From Sceloporus undulatus (taxonomy: Eukaryota > Chordata > Lepidosauria > Squamata > Phrynosomatidae): DNA of 64,000 bases. A program made the translations under genes and the position numbers. The notes below the pieces were generated by a model. The model ran no database searches and had not been told where the DNA came from. It was given only the letters and a program-made list of their open reading frames with translations. The DNA lies in assembly GCF_019175285.1 (NCBI RefSeq), contig NC_056527.1:121386382-121450381 (forward strand), in the 5' to 3' direction. Shown here in pieces: positions 1 through 12,800 of this stretch. The first letter of the stretch is position 1. Every line of letters starts with the position of its first letter.

Positions 1-2106
1 TAGGCAGCACCAGTCTGAGGGAAGCGGAGGCTTGTGTTGCTTCTCCAGTGAAGCTTTGCCTTTGGTCCTGGCCTTGTTACATCACTCCTGACACATCCAA
101 ACGCAGGGGATCATATTCCCCTTTTTGTGTTTCATGTACCCCCTTTTAAAATAAAGAATCATCCAGAAAGCTTTACAAATACAGTAATCGATTCACAACC
201 CCCTTCCATTTCGCTTGACCTCCTGGCCCCTTAAGCTGGTCCTTCCTATTGCCCAAGTGCATTTCCTTGTTATGAAAAGAGTGTTTGAACTGGCTTTTCA
301 GCTGGTTTCATTGACAGTCTGTGCTGCTAAAAATACTTTCTGTGTTTCAGCTTCCATGTGTTTTGACTCCAATCTTCTGTGCGTGGAATTTTCCAGCGAA
401 GAAGACTAGGGCTGTATGGCCAACAGCTGCGCTTAATCGGTGATGCTCCCAGGTTTCATGGGAGCATCTCTATGTGCGTCCCTCCTGCTAGAAGAAAACC
501 AGACTCTCTTGGTGTTACGGACCTGGCTGGTGCCAAAAAAGACACTCAAGAGCTAATGTTCTGTAATGAGCCAGGCGTTGCCTTTTGCGCAGAACGGAGG
601 CTCTGGGAAGCAGTGGCTCTGCCATCTCACCATCCTGGCTAATCCAGCCTTTGCCAGAGTCCTCTCATTATCTGCTTCACTTGTTTAGAATACAACTCAA
701 AAGCCTTCTTGTTTTGCTAATCAGGACAGTCTGTGAATGACTTTCTAAATGTTCCTGGTCTGCTGGCCAAGCTAAGCCGCTTTTGATGATCAGCGCAAGT
801 TTCTTCTTGCCTTTCTCTTGTTTCAGTAGTCACTGTTGGTAACCAGTTCAGTCCCAACCCACTCCCTTTCTCTATTGACTCTCTCTAAGAAGGAGTTTCA
901 GAGTCCTAAGGACTCTACTTTCCTTATCAGTCTTTCTTCTTTCAGATTATTGAAATATAGTTCTGGAGCTTCTGTAGTTAGCTGGAAGCGTATGTCTGCT
1001 AACTAGACCTTCTGCTGTCATGAAAAGCAGAAGGGAAAGATAGAAGCTGTAATCTTGTAAGGATGGATTGTGTTAGGATCCTGTTAAGCTTGGCAAATTT
1101 TACTGCCCCTCTATGACAGGCTGTCACAACTTTTAAGCCACTAAGATGAGTGCAGTCCGTAGACATCCATAGACATGGTAGCCAAGCAGGCGTTTGAAAA
1201 GTAATCTTATCTTGGATTCCCGGTGCAGCCTTGGTCAAGTGTCAAGAGCTGGAAGTTCATTGACCTGCTGGTGTGCTGCATTTGTAGAAATGCGCACATC
1301 TGGGGGGAAGCCAGAAAAAGGTATGGGTTCATTACAATTTGAGGGCTGGATTTATGTTCTCAGTTCTTTCTGTGCAACTGCCTGCACTCTGCCTACTTGA
1401 TGCTTTGGAGAACTAGCAGAGAGAAAAAGTGGGTGCTCTGTTTTTCCACATCGGATTCTGTGGAAGTTTTGCATCTCAGATTGTATGGCCCATCCCTCTC
1501 TTGTTGAAGTATTTCTTGGCTGTTGTCTCCTTTGCTGTTTCAAATGGCTCTTTAATCATTCTTCCCAGGCAAGCTTTTGAGAGAACAGAGAAAACACTCC
1601 TTATTTTGTTGGGATTTTTCATGAGATTATCCAAGGGCTTATTTCTCATGGTGGTTTCTCAATGGCCATTCACTGCCTCTTACCTCAAGAATTTAGTTGC
1701 AAATGCTACCGACTTAGCTTTTGAGTTCATGCCAGTGAACATCGGTTTTAGACTCTTGATTGCCTTTTTATAATAAATCCTCTTTAGCGTGCCTTTGGAA
1801 TAAAGCATTTCCTTATTGCTATTTATGGCTTCGTGATTTATCATATGCTTTTTTCCCTGGGCTCCAGGCCCGCTTTTGTTAGCTCCTTTCAACCTGCAGG
1901 TGTCTGTTGATAAGATTTCAGGGTTAAGCAGCCGAGTTCAGTTGCTGGCTGTCTGCCATGCTCTGGAGGCAAAGGAGGCTGGCATTGGCACTGCCTTGGT
2001 ACGCCTCACTTCAAGGGGCAGCAAAAACCTGTACACAGAGTTGCTGTAAGAAGGAAAAGAGGGCAATTAGTTATAACCTTACTGTCTTTGGAGGGGGAAT
2101 GATAAA

Positions 2107-2445
2107 GTGGGCCCTCCACATTCATTGAGGTTAGGGCTGCAGAACCCCCATGAATAAAAAAACCACTGTCCTTTTTACCTAAGAGAACACCTCTCTAGGA
2201 ATCTCCAGATCCTCCGGCGCAACTCTGTGGCCAACATCTGGCAGAAGCTGACCATAGAATCATGCTGGAGGCCCTATCAATGCCTAGAGAAGTGTTTTCT
2301 CTTGGTCTTCCATTGTGATTTTATGGCCAGCCTCTGGCAGAGTAGGGCTGGAGGGCTTACAGATTCCTAGAGATAACACATTAATCAAATCCGTGAATAA
2401 TCATATGTGCAAAAGTCAAAATTGCAAACATGGAGGGCCAGCTGC
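2107..2445. mobile_element. Non-autonomous DNA transposon remnant, Tigger/pogo-like ends
   Basis: Begins with GGGCCCTCCACATTCATTG and ends with the inverted partner around AACATGGAGGGCCAGC. The 'GGCCCTCCAyATT' end resembles pogo/Tigger-type vertebrate elements. The interior has an internally repeated segment (ctctggcagagtagggctggagg versus catctggcagaagctg). No target duplication could be fixed. Confidence 0.5.
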
Positions 2446-2949
2446 ATTTACAAACCAAGGCACAGGCACCTTAGTAGCCCTCTCCTTTTTGAGGAATACT
2501 TTTTCATATCCTACTAAGGAGCCCAGGGAGTGCAATATTAACCTCATTTTGAGTTCATTGAAAGTGGGGCTGTCTGTGCCTTGGCACTCTAACCTTTGTG
2601 GGCATCGAAGCCGTTATTGCATAAAGATCGTAACTAGTCAAGTAGGAACAAGAAGTAAGAGACCATGTCAAGAGATGCCAACAGCTCTGGGTGTTTTGCA
2701 AGTGGTAGCCCTTTAAAGGGCATGCTATAATTACAGGGTTGAAGCCGTCTGAAGAAGAACAACTGTGCAAACTTGAAGTCTATGCCCAAGTGTAACAGCT
2801 GCATATAAAACAAATCATGGAATGCTGCTTAGCCACTGGGACTAGTTTGTATATTATAATTGCTCAGACCTGGGCTTGCATAGCTATTTTGTGTGGGAAT
2901 TGAGTCAACCTTGTTCATTTCCAGAAGGCAAGATCTATGTGCGTTGTTC

Positions 2950-3152
2950 TTTCAAGTCACCTGCCGATTTATGGCAATCCCACAAATTTGATAGGGTTTT
3001 CTTAGGCAAGGACTCCTCAGAGGTGGTTTTGCCCATTCCTCCCTCTGAAATATAGCCTACAGCGCTTGGGATTGTTGGCGATCTCCCATCTGAACTAACC
3101 AGGACTGACGGTGCCTAGCCTCCAAGATCAGACAGGACCTGGTGCCTTTCTA
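2950..3152 (-). mobile_element. 5S-rRNA-headed SINE (antisense)
   Basis: Read on the minus strand this has a degraded 5S rRNA-like head (compare the 5S stretch GATCTCGGAAGCTAAGCAGG), followed by the body seen elsewhere here (aaaaccacctct...agg) and the tail whose + strand reads tcaagtcacctgccgattta. The same head plus body occurs at 52951-53172. Confidence 0.65.
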
Positions 3153-3674
3153 CACAGCTGTAATTTTTTATTCACCTGAAATATTCTCTGCCTCCCTATA
3201 TTTGATTTGTTCCATGGCATGAGTGAGACTAATTTTAAGTTGACATGTATATGTTATTTCATGTCTTTGGGCTTCAACCATATGATCTGTACTTTTCTTC
3301 ATTGATTCTAAATTCCATAGGAGAAAGCAATAGAGGAAGAAGGTGGAAGTGAGAGCAAACAGAGGAGAATGTGTTCATTTCAGCACTTAAGTTTATTTTT
3401 AGAAGGGAGTTAAGAATAAGCTGTTATGCCAAAATTGTCATGGGAAAAATGGGTGAAATATGGCTGAATAAAAACATTTCAGGTTCCTGTGACTACCTTC
3501 AAAATAGGGGTTTTTTGGGGGAGTTTCCAGCTGTTGAGGGTGTTGGGAAATTTTGGATGAAGTTCTGTGGTAATGAACTTGCCATAACTTTGACTCTCCA
3601 TGAAGCACTTAGGGATCTTTTGTGGGATTATATTGCAGAATATATTTCACTGGTTTTCATTTCTTCCTTTTCAG

Positions 3675-3828
3675 ACACCATCGGAGTGTTCTTTATTGGA
3701 CCTAATGCTCCACAGTGAATGCCTGCGAAGTTCTTCTGACTTCTGAGGTGCTATCATTTTTAGGGAAAACTGACCTCCTGCCCTGATAACTTCGTGACCA
3801 CGTCAATTTCCTCAACATCCCGGAAACA
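3675..3828 (+). other. SLC23A2: SLC23A2 5' UTR part of the start-codon exon
   Basis: A pyrimidine-rich acceptor (ttccttttcag) ends at 3674. The exon then carries 154 nt of untranslated leader before the ATG at 3829. Having the start codon in an internal exon fits the known SLC23A2 structure with upstream non-coding exons, which must lie before this window. Confidence 0.8.
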
Positions 3829-6800
3829 ATGGGGATTGGCAAGAACACCACTTCTAAATCCGTAGAAGCTGGAAGTCCAACGGAGGGAAAATATGAGGAT
3901 GAATCCAAGCATTCTACTTTCTTTACATTGCCAGTAAGTTCAATTAGTTTTCTGGATTGTTTGTGGGGTCCGTTTTGATGACCTAAAATGTGGTGTTGTA
4001 TTATTTAGCCAGGTATATCTAGGCACCAGTTCTCCAAGGAGTGGCCCATAGTAAAATTGGAGGCCCAGTTCGCACCGTTATTGTCAAGTATGTGCATTTT
4101 AATGTGGTGGAACTTTGAAATGGCATGAGTTGATAATGACCTGCCATATGCTTCCTCTGATGTCACAAACACTGTCTGGATTTTGCTTCCTTTGTACGCT
4201 TTGCTGTTACTCGGTTCTGGGGAAGAGGTTTATTGTGAAAGCTGTCTTGTTAAATTAAGTCTATTGAAAGAAAGTGCTAGATGTATTTTCAGTACAGAGC
4301 GGAGTTCAAGAGAAATGATGCTCATAATTCCTCTTATGAATTACTCCCTTTGTTCAGAAAAAGAGATTGGATTGCTCAAGTGACCAGGTTCTTATCTCAC
4401 CAAGTGCCATTACTAGATAGAGTGGTGGTTTTAAACTATTGTGTGATGACATAAGATGGCTTTAAAGCACCGTACATCATTTGAGTTTGGCTCACTACCC
4501 CTCATGGAATATAATATAGAGTTAAGTAAGGTGAGGAAAAATGCAACCAAGGTGATGAAAAGGCTGGAACAATTCCCTGGTAAGGAAAAATTATGTGTAG
4601 TAGTAGTCTATCTTAGGGGGGGGGGAAAAGGGGGGCAAGGAAAGTATAATATGGTAGAGATACATGAACACCTTTACAGAGGGATTAGACAAATTCATGG
4701 CAGATAAGGTGATGACTAGTAGTCATTGCGAACAAGTCATGATGGCTGTATATTACCTGCAGTATCATAGTCAGTATGCCTCATAATACCATCTTCTGGG
4801 AAACATGAATAATAAGCGGCCATTGCATCAATTTCTTGCTTGCTGGCTTCCCAAGGGGCAGCTGGGTGGCTGCTGTGGGAAAAGGATCCCAGCCTAGATA
4901 TGTTTTGGTTTGATCCAGCAGAAGCTCTTGATTTGGGCTTAAGAGGATGGCTTGATATTGGCCTGCTTCTAAGTAGAACGACAACCTTCTACACTACAGT
5001 CATCTTAGCCTGCTTCTAAATGCTAGGTTTGGGTTAGCATAGTCATGTTTTGCTTCTCTCCTTCCCCTTAACACTCTAGTTTGTCTCTGAGCTCTTCTGG
5101 GGAAGACACCTCTTTCTCATGAAGCTGCTTTATTGCAGCTGATAAATTCACAGCTGTGTCTACAAATAATATGAAATGCTTTTCCTGGAAAAGTGCTTTT
5201 TAAAAACAAATTCTTCTTCTCCATTTGAAAGGTGCTCCAATGATGCAGGTGGGCAGGGTATGGTCTGCAAGCCTCATGTAGCCTCCAAACCCTTTCTTGC
5301 ATACCTTTCTCTCTGTTCTCCAGAGATTATGGGGTTTTTTCTTTAAAAAAATGCTATCATGATTTGCAAAATTGAGCCTTGTTCATATAGTCACATTGCC
5401 ACTCACATGTATTTAGGGATGTAGTGGACAGCCCCTAACCCTAACTCCCCAATGTTGCTGATAGGATAACTCTCCCCTCCTGGTATTTATATGTTGCAAA
5501 TCATGCAGACATCTGCAGCGGAGAAATCTCCTTATGTATCCTGCCTCTTTGTGTATATGAGCATGTATAGATGTGAATGCTCATATAGGCCTTTACGTAT
5601 CAGCAAGACCTGGTTTCAGTGTCAGAATTATCTTTTGTGTATCTTCCAGTTTGCCAGCTATTCAAGAATTATATTTGTTTCTCATAAAATAATTCACGAC
5701 GTAATAATGTTGCTGTGCTCCTTGCAGAGAATATAATTTAAGTACTTGCCCAAGCGGTTATTAGTTTAATACTCTAGGAACTGTACACATTCCTTTTTGT
5801 TTTCTTAGGTTGTAATAAATGGTGGCGCAACATCAACCGGTGATCAAGATACGGAAGACACAGAGCTGATGGCAATCTATACTACAGAAAATGGAATTGC
5901 AGAAAAGGTACTTTAACGTTCTGGAGTAAATTAAAAATGGGTACTCCATCGCCAGAGGTGTGAATATCAGTGAGGATCTAAGACAGTCCCCTGCTAGCAA
6001 GTTGGTGTTTGTTGGAGGGGGCTTTTCTGAGACTGTCAAGAAGATTGGATGAATTCTTGTAGTTTGTGGAGATGAGGAGCTAAGAATGAAGAACTGAGAT
6101 GAGCAGAGCTGTAAGAGAAGTGAAGATGCAGTTCTTTATTCTACCCCTTATTTTCTGGTTTATGGCAAGTAAAATAGTTATTGGGAAGATGGAAAGTGCT
6201 GGGGGACTGCTACCATTGATTGATTGATTGATTGATTGTTACTCACTTTTCTCCAAAGAAGGGATCCAAGGTAGCTGGATCAGCCACTTGGAAAGAGAAC
6301 ATATGGAGCAGCATTGTTGAGGGCTGTTTGTGATGAACACAAAAACTGACTCACACAGGCTTGTTTCTTGTCTCTTGCTATTCTGTGATAGATAGGTTAT
6401 TAAAACGGCCATTAAACATCTAGGAATAATACTGTCTTATCACATCAACAACATCCGTCAATGCTCAAGGCAAGACTTATCAAGGAATGCCCTTTGCAAT
6501 TCACTAATCATTACCTTGATAACCTTTATAAGCAATCCTCAACAATGTCCTCTAACAAACAATGCCAGCAAAGCTGTTGCCTCTTGTTCTCTCTGTCTCT
6601 TCTCCTTCCTCCATTTTGGTATTTCCACTGGGTTTTGCCTTTGATTCCTGACATTCATGCCTTTGGTTCAGGCTCCATGGCCATGTCTCTAGGTTGTGAT
6701 AAAAGCTGTCAATACCTCTCCCCTATATTTTGCTTATAGAATGAATTCTGCTGCTTGTGTAGTTTTCCCATAAATGTGCTGAGTTTACATTGCCGTGTTG

Positions 6801-9800
6801 GGATTTTGCCGAGTTGAGAAGTATTTCAGCAAGATTGGAGTCTTGCTGAAAATAGCAAGTTTCATTTCATAGAACTTTTTTTTTTAAATGAACTTGTGTC
6901 TTTAGCATTTCCTTTTGCTATCACATTTCCAAACTTCCCCTTGCAAAAAAGAATCACACAGTCTTTAAAGTGAGGAGTGTGACGATCAGGATTCCCACAA
7001 GATCTGCAGCATTCAGAAAAGCGTCTACTTGGCAACCTCATCTTAGGTTATATGACAGATTACATTTCACCTTTTCTGTGTATATTGTACACATATCCAG
7101 AATTCTGAAATCCATGGGCCTCCAAAATCCAAAGCTTTTTCAGCTACAACATGAGTACCATAGTGCGTACCTGTTATGCGTTTGTGACGCTGGAGAGAGA
7201 CACAAGGGTTTGTGTAATGGCAAGAATGCACACTCACGCCATTTCACAAATCCTCAGTCTTTCTGAAGCCTCATTGTGTCTCATTATGTATATGCAAATA
7301 CGTACAGAGATTTCAAAACCTGAACATGGAACACTTCTGGTTCCATGCCTTTTGGTCAAGGGATACTCAGCCTGTAGTTTAGAAGAGCATTGCATGTTAA
7401 ATTAGAGGAATGTTTGATGTGAAATGAATCCCCAGAAGTAGTTCTTTAAAAAAAAATGAAGTTTTTTATGTTTTGAGCCATAATAATTTCCCAATAGATT
7501 TCAGGATTATGCTGCCTTTTACACAATTGAATGCCGAAGTAAACACTTTGATATTCAGCCTCACAGTATCAGCGGTTGTCTTCTTGCACAAAATCCCCTT
7601 TCTAGCTGTAAACACTAAGCTTATTCATGGAGGCAAAACGCCTGAGCATTTCTGTTCCTAATGCCACCTTTGTTTCAGAGATTAATTTTGGCAGCCAGGG
7701 AGTTTGCCAAGGAAACACTGCCAGCCCCGGACCACCTAGATTACTTCCAAGATTGTAGATGGTAGCAATCATAAGGGGATTAAGTGGCTGCAGCATGCTT
7801 AACTAATAGGATGAAGTTATACAACTGGGTCACTGGGCTCTGGATTCCAAGATGTCTTTTGACTTTATAATCTGTCTAATGTACTATTTTTCCCCCTTGG
7901 GTCTTCACTCTCTTAATTCGTGGGGCTTGTGGGTAGGGCTGCTACCTCTAAGAGTGAAGACAAATACATCCACCCTTTTCTCCATAGGATCATAGTGACT
8001 TATGTCATTTTTCCTTACATCGGCCTTGCACTTCCCAGTCCAGTATTGTGTCATCTCTGTCTGTTTACTGTCAGTGGGGCACCTTGGTCCTGGTTATGTG
8101 ATGGGGGGGGATTTTCCACTGCTGTATTTGTGTGTGTTAAATATTTTTCCAGTTTTGGAAATGAATTGTTTTCATAAACTTCGCTGGTAACATAATGAAT
8201 TATTACAGTACTGTTTAGACTGGACAGCTGGGAATGGATGCAATACTAATCAAAGTTGTAGTTAACTACTTCCAGGAGAGTTTGCCTAGGAAGTACATCT
8301 AAGAATCCAAGTATTTTAAGCAGGCTGGAATCAATATCTTAACAGTTTTCTATTTCCCTAGTCTGCCTACCGTAAGGAGAGTTTGAACTGTATAAATTGA
8401 CACAAGTATTCCAGTAACATAAGTTCCACGTGAACTTAGTTAAATATAACATTTCAAAAGACATTTTTTTCCTAAACAAATACTGAATTCCTACTGCTTC
8501 TCATGATTTATACAACATGCAGAAATGATGTGATATGTTTTTATTTTAGACTGGTTTGCCAGTTTAATTTAAGCCCACGAGATCCGATACCTTCTACTGA
8601 TGTAGAGTAGTAGGGGACTATGTATTTCCAAAAATCTCTGTCACTGCCCATGCCCTCAGCCCCAACAGATCCCTGATATGGCCACAGTCCTCATATAGTG
8701 ATATTCCAAGATTGCTAAGGAGGCACCTGTTTTGGGGGGTGAGTTCTTTGACTTGCCTTGTTCCAGCCTGGGCAGTCCTTAAAGGTGCAGATTGCAAAGG
8801 CTCTGTACATGCCTTCACACTGAATTGGCTAGTAGTGCTGACTGCATTTTTCTTATGGCCTTTTGCTTCTCTTGCCTCCCTCCCTCATGGGTCTTTAAAC
8901 TGAGGTGTGGGGCTGCATCCCACTTGTTCCTATTCTTTTACTCCCCATAAGATTCCCGGGTCCTAAAGTACTGATAATAAACCGCTGAAATAAAATACGT
9001 CTCGGAAAGGCTTCATAAGACACTCTATTTACATTGCCTTTATCGCCATTCTTATATAATAAGAATTACGGAGGCCATGTTCTGGGAGGATTGTTTTACT
9101 TCTGTAATCTGAATTTGGCAGCTTTGGTCCATTTGTGTCCCGAGGCTTTGGGATGAGCCAAGCTAAACATTCAAAGAAAGAATCTTTACTAGCATGACAC
9201 TCCTCTATCTTAATACTGTATGTTCTCTCCCCTCGCCCACACCTGAAAGGCTGTAGCCTTTAAACACATGCTGCATGCTCACGAGTTACTGCAGATTTTT
9301 AAGATAAGTCTTTCTTTTGAATGAAGTATTTGCACAGCCCTGTCCTGTTAACCATCCCTCAGCCCTCGGTTCTGCTTTGCTGCTTCACTCCTCAGCAAGT
9401 TGGGACAGCTTCTAGCAGCTGTGGCTTCCCACTCAAGAAAGTCCTCATTCAGCCACACCTCGGTTCATCTTCGTGGTGAGAAGCAGAGAGGGGATGCTAT
9501 GGGGAAAGAAATCTGAAGAGCTAGACTTCTGCAACCCTCTTTGCTTTTGAGGATTGTGTCCTGGCATAGGGAGGAAAGGGGCCTCTCTCCCTGCAAAGAT
9601 GAGGCAGAGAAATAATCTGGTGCATCCTTTCATGTAAAGGGAGAACAAAGCTTCCCAAAATGTTCATTCTTATAATTCGTATTATGAGCTGTTTTCTACA
9701 GAGTCATGACAATTGCTTGCATCCCACTTAACGCATAGAGAACAGTTTGGGGCAGCCAAGGTTCATGCAGTTCCACTGGCATTGGCGGTAGTAGGCTGTC

Positions 9801-12800
9801 ATTATATTTAAATCTGACTCTCTTCTATATTATATTTACATTTTGCCAAGAAAACTTTAGGAGGGCAGGGTTGCCGTAAGGTAGAGTTGACACCAGTTTC
9901 AAAACAACAACAGAACAACAAGAATTAAAACTATTTCAAACTTCACTTTGGGCCCGAACATACAGGCCAAAATAAAGCTGCTTAGGGTCACTTTGGAGGT
10001 ATGCTGTTTAAATGTTGCGTGCTTCTCAAGAGGTCGGAAGCCGCGCCAAAGCCACGCTCCAGTCCTAAGGGCTGGAGTGCAGCTTTGGTGCAGCTTCTGG
10101 CCTCTTAAGATGTGTGTGTCATTTAAACAGCATACCACCAAAGTGACCCAAAGCAGCGTTATTTTGGCCTGTCTGTTCGGGCCCATTGATAAGAATCAGC
10201 AATACAGCACATCATTAAAGGCCCATTTGCAACCCAAAAAGCCCTTCAGAACAGAAAATGGTTCACTTTCCAGTGGAAGGACAGTGAGATGAGAGCTATC
10301 TTAGCCTCCCTGGACAGGGTTTCCAAAGCCAGGGAACAGCCACAAGAAAGACTCTCTTTCTTATTCCTCCCAAACAAGCCTAAGAATGTGGTGGGACTGT
10401 GAGAAGGGCCTCCTCCAAAAGTCTTGGTCCCAGGCAGACCCACGTAGGAGCCATGCTGGTGCGCAAGGATAAGTTGTGAGGTGCTGTGGCTGAAAGGACC
10501 ACATACTTGCCTAAGTATTCCTACTACAGCAAATATAAATATGCACAACTTCACTTTCTCCATTCCATTTTACAAAACGTAACATGCCCAGGGTGTACAG
10601 TACACTTCTATTAAATCGGTGCTGGTTTGGGAAATAGCTGTGTTGTTCAACTTTCATTGTACTGTGTGATATGAAGCACAGCACTGGCGCATTGAGAATG
10701 TGAGGTGATGTGGCACATTTAGAAAATGTGTCAGATGTGTGCCTTTGGGTCTCAGGAAATTGTCTTGTTCGAGAGCAGGGTATTCAGCCTGGCGCCAAGT
10801 ATGGATTAATCGGAACGGAAGTTATATAAGCCCTTCTTTCTACAAGGTTCGAGACTGGTAAATTAAATTTGTCCTTTTTAAGGATTGCTGCCAATAAAAA
10901 GTGTTAAATGGTGTTTTTGCTTTCGTACAGCTTTAATGCTTAGGTGATTCAAGTTGGCTGCTTATTAACAAAGATATAAAACTACCTCAGTGGAGACATA
11001 TCCCAGTTTAGCTCTCTTGACTCCATCCTGCAATATGAGGTTGAAATCCTAATTTATACATGAGTATGTCACTTCTGTGGATGCGGTGGACTGCCAAAAT
11101 GACCTTGCAGATTAAGCCAGGACTCTCCCTAGAAGCCAAAATGGCCAAACGGAGACTGTCAGACTTGGGCCACATTATGGGATGACCTGATTAATTGAAA
11201 AAGATGATAATCCTTGTTAAAATGGGAGGCAGTAGGAGAAGCAAAAAAGATGGATGACTTTAAAATGGACTTAATGAAGAAAGCCATAGCTGCTCTGAGT
11301 CTGGAAGATCTGAGTAGGGCTGTTGATAACAGGATCTTTTGGGCTACATCTGTACTGCAGACATAATCTGGTTTGACATCGCTTTAACTGCCACGGCTCA
11401 GTACACTTCCCAAAATTCCATATCATTGAGCCATGGCAGTTAAAGCGGTGTCAGATGGGTTTATTTCTACAGACCGGATGCAGCCCAAGTGGGCTCTCAT
11501 TCCTGGGGTTAACTATAATGCAAAGCTGACTTGGCAGCTGTTAACAACTATTTATCACCTCCCTGGCTTCACTGTCTTTTGTCTTTCTCCCATTCCCTCT
11601 CCAAAAGGTGACTGTACTACTATCCACATTGCTCACAGTAAACGAGTGATGCGCCAGTGTTTTACTACAGATGTAGTGATTGCGTACTCTTATTTACCCT
11701 TCCTTATCTGGCATCCATTGGAATAAGAAGAACAAGGCTAGCATTGAATCGGAGATGCCTCATGAACTCGAAGGAGCACAGTCACTGTTGTGGTAGATAC
11801 AAAGACAGATACTTAGTTGCTGATCTTTCACATTTGCTTCATGTAAATCCTATAGACACCTAAACTTCAATAGACTCAAGACAGTGTTGACTTTGGCTTT
11901 GTAAATTGTTACTAGGTCTTGTAAAGTGTCAGCCAGCTATCTCAGTTTTGTCTGCACCAGTGCTATTCCGATGGTTGGTTCATGAACTAGTGCTGGTCCA
12001 TGAGCCCTTGACTATCAGTCCATGGCACATTTCCAAATGCGGTACCAGGCCCTGGCACTTTGGAGTGGGGAGATCTGCCAGTCCTCTACTTTTAAGAAAC
12101 ACTGCTCTGTGCTACTGATAAGACACCGGTTCTTCNNNNNNNNNNAGGGACTCATACAGGAAGGAGTAGTTCTCCATTCTGCTTGGATAGGCAAGGGATT
12201 GAATTTAGGTGTGTTCAAAAGCTGCACTGTTTCACTGAGGCCCCCGCCTGCCTTTCATTTATCTGTGTTTCAACCTTTGGCAGTTTTTGTACAGTGCTTT
12301 CAAATGCCAGTGAGGTCTAGATAGTGCTATCACATTCTCTCTGCCTATAGTGTGCATGGGCAGACTTTGCATCTCATTGTGCCTTGCCTGGATTCTCATA
12401 TAGCCCTGATTTGAATCTCATTCAGTTGTGTACGTTGGGGGAAAAACATACTCAGTTTCCAGTGTAGGAGCATAATAGTGAATTGTGAAATCTGGATCTC
12501 TTATACAAGTTTAGCTACTTTTTTTCCCATGCCCGTTATTGACTGGTGGGTGGTTTGGTGATCCTCCCCACTTCGTGCAAATGAATAGGTCATCCTAATC
12601 TTCATTTTGGCAGAATGTACAGTGGTTATATCACAAGAAGGGAATAATGTCCCATTTATCTTCCAGGGCTGGAGGTTGGTTATATGAAAGACGGAGGCTG
12701 TGCATTTTCCTTGAATAGGTAGAGGAGCTAAAAGTAAAACGTTTTCCTTTTTTACCTTTCTTTCCTTCGAAACAGGACACAGCTGTCATGGAGGGTGTTC

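Larger units (their letters stand above)
1..3674 (+). other. SLC23A2 5' intron, no coding exon
   Basis: No exon matching SLC23A2 or another recognisable gene was found. The open frames here are short and look like chance. The stretch holds a Tigger-like DNA transposon remnant at 2107-2445 and a 5S-rRNA-headed SINE at 2950-3152; otherwise I see nothing distinctive. Confidence 0.6.

Noticed and set aside
9899-10292. Overlapping ORFs of 95 and 114 codons on both strands
   Set aside because: They arise from the palindromic MITE. The two peptides are near mirror products of the same inverted repeat, as is also seen at 34515-34844.
12015-12324. ORFs running across the N gap
   Set aside because: Their translation passes through unknown bases, and neither side resembles a protein.
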